Positions 57,501 through 64,000 of a DNA stretch of 64,000 bases are shown one piece after another (position 1 is the first letter of the stretch; each line of letters begins with the position of its first letter). Below the pieces are notes generated by a model that saw only the letters and a list, made by a program, of their open reading frames with translations, was not told the DNA's origin and ran no database searches. The translations under genes and the position numbers were made by a program. The stretch is from an uncultured Chitinophaga sp. (lineage in GTDB: Bacteria; Bacteroidota; Bacteroidia; Chitinophagales; Chitinophagaceae), in contig NZ_CAMLHC010000001.1 in assembly GCF_946479755.1 (NCBI RefSeq), positions 248,001 through 312,000 of the forward strand, read 5' to 3'.

Positions 57501-60500
57501 GGGCCGCATATTCCGTGTGCAGAAAACAGCTTCCTGGGACAATACCCAGCAGCTCACCCTGCAACTGGAAGGCGGCAACGGAGACAACTACCTGCTTATC
57601 AGTACCGATGCGGCTTTTGGTACTATTACCAAAGAACTGAAGCTAAGTAGCACGGGAATGGTTACACTGAGCAGTAACGACCTGGCCAACGGCGCCTTTT
57701 TTACTTTCGGTCAGAAAAAACGCGCTCCCGGTGGCGTAGCGGCTAATCTGCAGGCATGGGTAAAAGCCGACGCCGGTGCTACCGTAGTGAATGGCAACAT
57801 CCTCCAATGGCAGGACCAGGCCGTGTCAAGAGATTGGCCACTCGTGAATAGTAACGCTTTAGGCTGGGAAAGTAACCCTATCAACTATAACCCTACGATC
57901 AACTTCGTGGGCAATAACTACTTCACGGTGCCGCGTTTTACAGAAAATTATACCGCTGGTGAAATATTCTCTGTACAGACGACTACGCTGGCGCCCACTT
58001 CTACAACGCCCAGCTTCCCGTGGGAATTTGGAGGCGACCCTGCAACGCTTACCCAGCAGTTTTACGTATATAACGGATCACACTATACGCACTTTGGTAT
58101 TACTTCGAGACCGGGATACTCATTGGCCGGCTTTAATGTAAACCGTGCGCATATATTAAATAACTGGAGCGCACCCAGCAACTGGGCGGTGAACTTCGAC
58201 GGTAAAACGATCGGTAGCAACAATGCACTAACGGTTAGCTTCAAAAGAGGAACCGGCGCTAACAGCGCCATTGGAGCCGGACATGACAGCTGGTTCCAGG
58301 GCCGTCTTTCCGAAGTGATCCTCTTCGATCGTCAACTGAACGCGACAGAACGTACGCAGGTAAACAGCTACCTGGCGCTGAAATATGGTATCACGCTTAC
58401 CACAGCTGCGGGTGGCCTCACCGATTACATCGCCAGCGATGCCAGCACCAAAATGTGGAGCGCTGCTAAAAATACCGGTTACGGTCAACGTATCACTGGT
58501 ATCGGCAGAGACGACAACGGTACCCTCTTGCAGAAACAAAGCCGCTCACAGCTGGATGGCGCTAATATCACCCTCAGCATGGGCAACAGCTTTGCCGCTT
58601 CTAATGGTGAGAATACAGCCGATATTGCCAACGACCTTTCCTTCTTTACTTTCAGCGATAACGGTCAACCGGCAACGTATACACAGGGCGTTACAGGGCT
58701 GGCCAATATCACTATGCGCATGGGACGCGTCTATAAAGTAGACCGTACCAATTGGGCTTCCGGCGCATCTATCTGGATGGCGTTGATCGGCGGAAACAAA
58801 TCCAACTACCTGTTGGTGAGTAGTGATGAAAACTTTGGTGCAGGAGATAAAGCTTATCCGCTCGATGAAAAGGGACAGGTCATCGTCGCAGAAAATCTGC
58901 TGCCTGACGGTGCTTACTTTACTTTTGGCACTATCCAGGCTGCCCCCGCTGGTGTAGCCGCAGGACTGGCGGTATGGACAAGAGCCGACAGCGCGGTCGT
59001 GTTAAGCGGTACCAACGCCACACAGTGGAAAGAGCTGAGCCCTGCCGGTCGTGCCTGGACACCTGCCGGCGCTACGGCGATGCCCTGGAAGGAAGCCTCC
59101 TTTAACTTCAACCCGGGTATCGGTTTCAACGGTAATTACTTCGTGCAAGCGCCTGAGATAGCGAACGCCTTTACTGCCGGTGAAATATTCTCCATACAAA
59201 CATACAACGGTGACAATACCACTGCTGTCACTAATTATCCTTTCGAATTTGGAGGTACCTATGCCAGCGCACAGTCGGTATACACCTGGAATAACAACAA
59301 TCAGTATACTTATTTTGGTTCCGGCACCGCCCGGAGGAACTTTGCCTACCCGGCGGGTGTAAATGTGCGCAACGCGCACTTGCTCAATATCTGGAGCGCC
59401 ACCAACGACTGGGCGGCGGGCATTGACGGTAAAGTACTGTTAACCGCTAATGTCAACGCGGTGAGTTTCCTGTCGGCAGCCAACAATAAGGATTATATCG
59501 GCGCAGGGCATAACGCTCCTTTCAACGGCGATATTCCGGAAATCATCTTATACTCCCGCAAGCTGAGCGCGACAGAACGTCAGCAGGTACAATCCTATAT
59601 GGCGCTGCGCTACGGCCTTACATTAGGTATAGACGCTCCCATGGACTACCTGGCCAGCGACGGCACCACTACCATGTGGAAAGCCGCTGCGGGCGGTGCT
59701 TATGCCAAACATATCACCGGCATTGGCCGCGACGACAGAGGCATGCTGCTGCAGAAGCAATCTGTGGCCGCAGATACCGGTATTGTGACCATTGCTGCCG
59801 GTACCACCGTAGCAGTGTCCAATAAAGCCAATGCTACCACTATTACCAACGATCTTTCTTTCTTCACTTTTGGAGATGATGGTGCAGCCACCACCTACCT
59901 TACACCGGTAGCCGGTATCAACGGCCTTAACAGCCGCATGGCCCGCATCTTCAGAGCACAGAAAACCAACTGGGCTGACCAGGACATTACCATCAAACTT
60001 GCCGGCGGCAATACCCGGACTTACCTGGTGGTAAGCACGGACAATACCTTCGGTGCAGGAGACGCTACTTACGCACTGAATGCTGACGGTACAGTTACCC
60101 TCAACAGCAGCCAGCTGGCCGACGGCGCGCATTTTACTTTTGCAAGGATGGTCACCGGACCGAACGGCGTGAAAGACGGTCTTTCTTTCTGGCTGCGTGC
60201 GGATGACGGCATGTCTTCCGGTAGCCAATGGATGGACTACAGCAACTTCGGAAACGACGCTGCACAGGGCCTGGTGAGCGGCCAGCCCATTACGGATGCA
60301 AGAGCACTCAACTTCAACTACGGCCTCGTGTTCGATGGTACGGACGATTTCCTGGATATTAATACTACCCGGATAGACCCGTCTACCTCCACCATTTTTG
60401 CGGTGGCCAGCGGTACCGGGTATGATGCCGTAAGAAATTTTATCGGTAGTGGGGCAGTAGGTTCAGCGCAAGGCATGGAATTCCGTATAGGCGGAGGCAA

Positions 60501-63500
60501 AGTGCAATACCTGGAAAATGCAGCAGCAGTAGTAGCTGTAGGAGGCATTAAATCCATCCTGCCAGGTAGGCCATATATTTTCAGCGCCACACAGTCCAAT
60601 GCTACTGATGGTGTGCAATTGTTCGAAAACTATACAGTTGATACTAAAGGCACTATCAATTTAACACCGCTCACAGAAAACCTGGTGTCCATTGGTGCGC
60701 GCAGCATTGCTTCCCGCGCCTTCTTCTGGCAGGGCTCCATGGGAGAAGTGATTTCGTACAACCGCGTACTGTCAGACGCTGAGCGTCAGTCAATTGAATC
60801 TTATCTCGGCCTGAAATACGGTATCACTATTAATAACGGCGCTACCGATTACCTGGCCACCGACGGCTCCAAATACTGGACCGCCGATCCAACCTATAAA
60901 TTCCGTATCACCGGCATCGGCCGCGACGACTCCACCGCGCTGAACACCAAACAGTCCCTCAGCGTGGATACCGGTTTTGTGACGCTTTCATTGGGCAGCA
61001 GCATTGAGCTGACCAACGAACGGAACACCAATACCATTAACAACAACAAATCTTTCCTGGTATTCGGGGATAATGGCCTGTCGGCTTCCTCCTACACTAC
61101 AGTTGTCGGCGGCGCTAACGCTACCCGCCGTCTGCCCCGCGTATGGAAAGTGGACAAAACCAACTGGACCGACCAGAACATTACCCTGAAAGCCGATGCG
61201 GTAGGTACCAAAGTATACCTGCTCATCAGCACCGATCCTACGTTTGCCACTATCAGCAAAGAGCTGCCGCTGAATACGGATAAAACGATCACCCTCAACA
61301 GCAGCCAGTTACCCGACGGTATTTACTTCACCTTCGGTGCACCGGTGAAATACCCGGGTGGTGTGGCCAGCGGTAACCTGGTATGGCTGCGCGCAGATAT
61401 CAATACTTCTGCTTCCACAGACAATACACCGATCAGCAATTGGAACGACTACAGTCCAAACGGCAACAACATGTCGCAGGCTACTCCGGCGAACCAGCCA
61501 ATATATATGGACAATCCTGCGTCCAATTTGAACTTTAACCCTGTGGTGAAGTTTAATGGCGCGCCGCATGCGATGAATGGCAACTCTTTCCTGAAAAACG
61601 GCTCTTACAATGCAGCCTACGCCTTTTATGCGGGCAGCCAGGCGGTAGCCAATACTACGGTTATCTTTACCGAGGCTGCTCCAGCGCTGGGAACTAACCA
61701 GTTTACATTACATGCCACCTGGAATGATAATGTGGTATACTGGGACGCTCCTTACCTCAATAACCGTCTTACCTTCAACGCCGGGGACGTCAACAACCAG
61801 GTGGTCCTCTGGACAACTACGGATAATGTGAGCCTCGCCGCCAACAAACAATCTATTTACAAGAATGGGTTGAATGTAGCCAATGGCAATAAGACGGACG
61901 TCCTCACCGGCGGTAACCAACCCTTCCAGCTGGGCTGGAATAACGGTGTTTCATACAACGGCCGTATGGGTGATCTGGTCATCTATACAAGTCCGCTCAC
62001 GCCAACGGAACAACAGAAGGTGAACAGCTACATGGCCATTAAATATGGTATCACGCTCAACAACGGCGCTACCAATTACCTGGCCACTGACGGCAGCACT
62101 GTGTGGGACGCGACGACTAACACCGGTTATGGTAACTACATCACCGGTATCGGTCGTGACGACGCGGAAGACCTGAACCAGAAACAATCCCGCAACACCA
62201 TGAGCGGTATGCAACTGGCCATCGGTCTCACCAGCCTCGCAGAAACAAACCTCAGCAATACCAATAACTTCACTGCGGATAAATCATATATGGTATGGGG
62301 CGACAATGCCGGCAGCCATCTCTTTAAAACCGCGCTGACAGGCCACCCTGTGGCGAACTATCGCATGGGAAGAGTATGGAAAGTACAGAAGTCCGGTACT
62401 ATCGGCACTGTGCAGGTGGCCGTACCTTATGATGCGCTGCCCAATGCTGCGCAGACATACCTCATCGTCAGCAACGACGCCACCTTCGATGGCAGTGATA
62501 CCTTCATCCCGGTAACGGCCACGACCCTCAATGGCGTAAAACACTACGCTGCCGATGTGAACCTGAATAATGGTCAGTACTTTACCTACGCAGCGTCTAT
62601 TAAAACGCCGGGTGGGGTAGTAGGCACTTCCCTCTGGCTCCGCGCAGACGCAGGTACTTCCAGCACTACGGATAACACCGCACTCAATGGCTGGACCGAT
62701 TACGCTTCTGATCTGAACAACGCTACGCAGGCTACTGCGGCGAACCAACCGCTGTTCCTGAATAACGCCGCCAGCAACGCCAACTTTAACCCGATGGTGA
62801 AATTTGATGGTACCGACTTCATGGACCTGGATATCACCAAAATGCCGATAGGTACCTCCGCCAGAACACTCATTGGCGTAGGTAATACTGCCACCACTGC
62901 TGCAGGCAATAAGTTTATCCTCGCTTATGGTGCCGGTGCTACCAACCAGGGTAGCGGCCTCGCGCTGATAGGCGGAAACGGTACTGCTGACTTTGTGGGA
63001 TGGGCGAATGATGTAACAAGTCCTGCCGGCAACTGGCAGGCGGGCGTAGTCAATGAAATGACAGGCGTATGGGCCGGTAATGGCGGCAACGCTACCCTGT
63101 ACAGCAAAATGAAAGCGTTAGGCGGACCGGCCGCGAAGGCCTGGAACACAGGCAACGTGGCTGCCGGTATCGGCGCATGGCCATGGGACCGCGCGCAGGC
63201 ATGGAATGGCACCATGGGCGAGGTGATCGTATACCCGACCGCGTTAACCACCAACGAACTGCAGCGTGTGTCCACTTACCTGGCTATCAAATACGGCTAT
63301 ACGCTGGACCAGACCAGCCCGACAGACTACCTGGCGACCGACGGCACCACCAAAGTGTGGGACGCTACCGCTAACGCCACCTATAAAAATAATATCACCG
63401 GTATCGGCCGCGACGACGTGGAAGGCCTAGCACAGAAACAAAGCCAGAGCATCAACGGCGGTGTACAGCCCATCGTGGGCCTTGGCAGCATCGCGGCAGA

Positions 63501-64000
63501 TAACCTTAGCAATACCAATACCTTCGCCGCAGACAAGACCTATATGGTATGGGGCGACGATGGTGGCAGCACCGCCTTCACTACCGCTGTTACCGGCAAC
63601 CCGGCTGTCACCACCCGCATGGCGCGGATCTGGAAAGTACAGGAGTCCGGCACCGTTGGTAATGTAACACTGGCCATCGGAAAAGACCAGCTGCCGAAAG
63701 TAGCTAAAACACCTTACCTGATCGTCAGCAACGATGCTACGTTCGACGGCGCTGACCAGTTCATCCAACTGGCCGAATCTGACGTGAACGGCGTAGCCAG
63801 CTACACCGCCAACATCGACCTGGCCAACGGTCAATACTTCACCTACGCCAGCTTCGTGACAGCACCGGGCGGCGTACCCAATGAAATGCTGTGGGTGAAA
63901 GCCGATGCTGACGTCCAGGTGAACGGCAGCAACCAGGTGGAACAATGGCTCAACCAGGCCGGCACTATGGTGACTGAACTGCGTGCGGCCGCTCCTGCGC
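54583..64000 (+). CDS. Giant secreted repeat protein, beta-helix N-terminus plus LamG/ConA-like units, 3'-truncated
   Basis: The frame from the ATG at 54583 (other starts at 54586 and 54607) stays open to the window edge, giving over 3,130 residues. A signal peptide lies at about residues 20-45 ([17 protein letters not shown]). About residues 45-560 look like a right-handed parallel beta-helix, with short repeats such as [10 protein letters not shown] and [10 protein letters not shown] beta-sandwich follows ([20 protein letters not shown]). From about residue 675, six units of about 400 residues repeat, each with a concanavalin/LamG-like half, an [17 protein letters not shown] segment, ITGIGRDD, a KQS motif and a closing FFTFG. 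Such proteins in Bacteroidota are surface adhesins, usually sent out by the T9SS; the expected C-terminal signal lies beyond the window. Confidence 0.9.
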   Translation, partial: MMSLLNNVMNPDSRFFSKGCKRLLLALFGMATTIAASAGTFPVTNTNNAGPGSFRQAILDANAAGAGPHEIVFNVHGQITLATSLPTITAKKLTIDGQNKITMYSTGTNSVINPFVINADSVTVRNFTVQNNGDINVDIFPNTTGVTIENIRSFSTVGNFLNAFMRVQGASTRLTVKNISSTDVEPGSSAHIGRALYFTNGMQTDLKLDNIQLSTANNTRGGEGIVFRDAAVNGLTLTNSNISGFQNAIMFDNTAGAVETANNVVFRNVTIDSLWSGVSLGIYCDYAATNFDINQTTIDLNVIGADDDGDYAIRFDNTANNITLDTININENDIHAIWFNGIASNITINKAVIENKVPGQFAGNALIRFEGAVNGFTCTNSILNGDKISNEDDADIGIGFYAAATGVTIDKVTFSDFDVDGIYVIGAATNFQLTNSRFLRNVDGIEFYSDAARTNVDIVNSAFYDQTRSGIVINGTNAVTDVDLKGDTVVNSTNHGVWFYGGAGVTDAQVDGCVIHDNGGAGIVNVAPNKVIITNNSIYNNTLAGISLPGGNCSYTLAAGKTPVLVSSTPLGAGKYQLQLTIPNIAAGAQYTVDIYANDPATNKTSGQYYVTSITGLSAGTSTQTITYNAGPGATGFGFWTATLRIPANNCGTSEFGNSIPMSLTGPACVNNGVVAWYRADQAVNGVNWGDISGRGNHMTTIGDPDNTTGMVNFNPAIYYDGNDAHQVPASAAVSGTYSIMGMGLLEGSLTGRVFASSTSNKLMGWHAGVENRLYVEGWLNTGNAITARGKLYSFERAASGAYEFRSNGGLVKNGPTADGTTWTLELGGATYSEYSKVFVPEVFIYNRDLTPAEIQRIESYMGLKYGVTLNGGATDYINSDGTVQIWTAAANAGYGRRITGIGREDCTMLIQKQSLSQDTGLVTIALGNAIALSNAVNTNNITQDKAFFVFSDNGGSTSYFTAVTAANANQRMGRIFRVQKTASWDNTQQLTLQLEGGNGDNYLLISTDAAFGTITKELKLSSTGMVTLSSNDLANGAFFTFGQKKRAPGGVAANLQAWVKADAGATVVNGNILQWQDQAVSRDWPLVNSNALGWESNPINYNPTINFVGNNYFTVPRFTENYTAGEIFSVQTTTLAPTSTTPSFPWEFGGDPATLTQQFYVYNGSHYTHFGITSRPGYSLAGFNVNRAHILNNWSAPSNWAVNFDGKTIGSNNALTVSFKRGTGANSAIGAGHDSWFQGRLSEVILFDRQLNATERTQVNSYLALKYGITLTTAAGGLTDYIASDASTKMWSAAKNTGYGQRITGIGRDDNGTLLQKQSRSQLDGANITLSMGNSFAASNGENTADIANDLSFFTFSDNGQPATYTQGVTGLANITMRMGRVYKVDRTNWASGASIWMALIGGNKSNYLLVSSDENFGAGDKAYPLDEKGQVIVAENLLPDGAYFTFGTIQAAPAGVAAGLAVWTRADSAVVLSGTNATQWKELSPAGRAWTPAGATAMPWKEASFNFNPGIGFNGNYFVQAPEIANAFTAGEIFSIQTYNGDNTTAVTNYPFEFGGTYASAQSVYTWNNNNQYTYFGSGTARRNFAYPAGVNVRNAHLLNIWSATNDWAAGIDGKVLLTANVNAVSFLSAANNKDYIGAGHNAPFNGDIPEIILYSRKLSATERQQVQSYMALRYGLTLGIDAPMDYLASDGTTTMWKAAAGGAYAKHITGIGRDDRGMLLQKQSVAADTGIVTIAAGTTVAVSNKANATTITNDLSFFTFGDDGAATTYLTPVAGINGLNSRMARIFRAQKTNWADQDITIKLAGGNTRTYLVVSTDNTFGAGDATYALNADGTVTLNSSQLADGAHFTFARMVTGPNGVKDGLSFWLRADDGMSSGSQWMDYSNFGNDAAQGLVSGQPITDARALNFNYGLVFDGTDDFLDINTTRIDPSTSTIFAVASGTGYDAVRNFIGSGAVGSAQGMEFRIGGGKVQYLENAAAVVAVGGIKSILPGRPYIFSATQSNATDGVQLFENYTVDTKGTINLTPLTENLVSIGARSIASRAFFWQGSMGEVISYNRVLSDAERQSIESYLGLKYGITINNGATDYLATDGSKYWTADPTYKFRITGIGRDDSTALNTKQSLSVDTGFVTLSLGSSIELTNERNTNTINNNKSFLVFGDNGLSASSYTTVVGGANATRRLPRVWKVDKTNWTDQNITLKADAVGTKVYLLISTDPTFATISKELPLNTDKTITLNSSQLPDGIYFTFGAPVKYPGGVASGNLVWLRADINTSASTDNTPISNWNDYSPNGNNMSQATPANQPIYMDNPASNLNFNPVVKFNGAPHAMNGNSFLKNGSYNAAYAFYAGSQAVANTTVIFTEAAPALGTNQFTLHATWNDNVVYWDAPYLNNRLTFNAGDVNNQVVLWTTTDNVSLAANKQSIYKNGLNVANGNKTDVLTGGNQPFQLGWNNGVSYNGRMGDLVIYTSPLTPTEQQKVNSYMAIKYGITLNNGATNYLATDGSTVWDATTNTGYGNYITGIGRDDAEDLNQKQSRNTMSGMQLAIGLTSLAETNLSNTNNFTADKSYMVWGDNAGSHLFKTALTGHPVANYRMGRVWKVQKSGTIGTVQVAVPYDALPNAAQTYLIVSNDATFDGSDTFIPVTATTLNGVKHYAADVNLNNGQYFTYAASIKTPGGVVGTSLWLRADAGTSSTTDNTALNGWTDYASDLNNATQATAANQPLFLNNAASNANFNPMVKFDGTDFMDLDITKMPIGTSARTLIGVGNTATTAAGNKFILAYGAGATNQGSGLALIGGNGTADFVGWANDVTSPAGNWQAGVVNEMTGVWAGNGGNATLYSKMKALGGPAAKAWNTGNVAAGIGAWPWDRAQAWNGTMGEVIVYPTALTTNELQRVSTYLAIKYGYTLDQTSPTDYLATDGTTKVWDATANATYKNNITGIGRDDVEGLAQKQSQSINGGVQPIVGLGSIAADNLSNTNTFAADKTYMVWGDDGGSTAFTTAVTGNPAVTTRMARIWKVQESGTVGNVTLAIGKDQLPKVAKTPYLIVSNDATFDGADQFIQLAESDVNGVASYTANIDLANGQYFTYASFVTAPGGVPNEMLWVKADADVQVNGSNQVEQWLNQAGTMVTELRAAAPA
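56605..63864 (+). repeat. Six tandem protein-level repeat units of about 1.2 kb
   Basis: Units start near 56605, 57730, 58945, 60160, 61354 and 62608, and a seventh begins at about 63865. Most begin with PGGV or a variant (PAGV, PNGV) and contain ITGIGRDD (or RED) roughly two-thirds in. They end in FFTFG, YFTFG, HFTFA or YFTYA. Spacing is 1.13-1.26 kb. Units 5 and 6 are most alike. DNA identity is modest, so the repeats are old or diversified. Confidence 0.85.

Noticed and set aside
56605..63864. CRISPR array or DNA satellite in the repetitive right end
   Set aside because: The repeats are about 1.2-kb coding units in one open frame with modest DNA identity, so they are protein domain repeats.

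Overview
The window reads as chromosomal DNA of a Bacteroidota bacterium, most like Chitinophaga or a close relative (Chitinophagaceae). The grounds are a TonB-dependent outer-membrane barrel with a carboxypeptidase-like plug extension, a type IX secretion C-terminal sorting domain, a Reg_prop/Y_Y_Y sensor kinase, a 'GG-Bacteroidota' RiPP leader, promoter boxes of the TAnnTTTG type, and an almost complete lack of Shine-Dalgarno sequences. No rRNA, tRNA, insertion sequence or CRISPR array was seen.

Region 1 (1-20978) is the 3' part of a non-ribosomal peptide synthetase (NRPS) locus. A giant synthetase enters from the left edge and shows four full adenylation modules, two epimerisation domains and a terminal thioesterase. 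It is followed by a cyclic-peptide-type ABC exporter, a type II thioesterase, a TonB-dependent receptor-like barrel and a small secreted protein. Signature residues suggest that the visible modules add Thr, (D-)Asp, a (D-)hydrophobic residue and an aromatic residue.

Region 2 (21000-34870) is a class I lanthipeptide cluster built as two divergent arms around one intergenic region. The leftward arm carries an erythromycin-esterase-like protein, LanC, full-length LanB, a GT2 glycosyltransferase, a C39-peptidase ABC exporter and an HlyD-type adaptor. The rightward arm carries a 76-residue precursor with a GG leader and four core cysteines, a strong terminator, a degenerate LanC-like protein, a GT4 and a GT14 glycosyltransferase. 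Three glycosyltransferases of three different folds or families make a glycosylated lanthipeptide the most interesting possibility in this window.

Region 3 (35115-50185) is mixed accessory and housekeeping content: a VOC protein, a basic-secretory-protein-like metallopeptidase lipoprotein, an SDR oxidoreductase next to an AraC regulator, a B12-type radical SAM protein, a bulb-lectin/papain-like fusion, a secreted purple-acid-phosphatase-like enzyme, a dihaem cytochrome c peroxidase, a lipoprotein of unknown function, an alpha/beta hydrolase of the haloalkane-dehalogenase type, and three small proteins.

Region 4 (50361-64000) holds a membrane sensor kinase and a LuxR-type response regulator arranged tail to tail with overlapping ends. 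A regulatory-looking intergenic region with a perfect 11-bp inverted repeat follows. The window then ends inside a giant secreted protein with a beta-helix-like N-terminal part and at least six about 400-residue repeat units.
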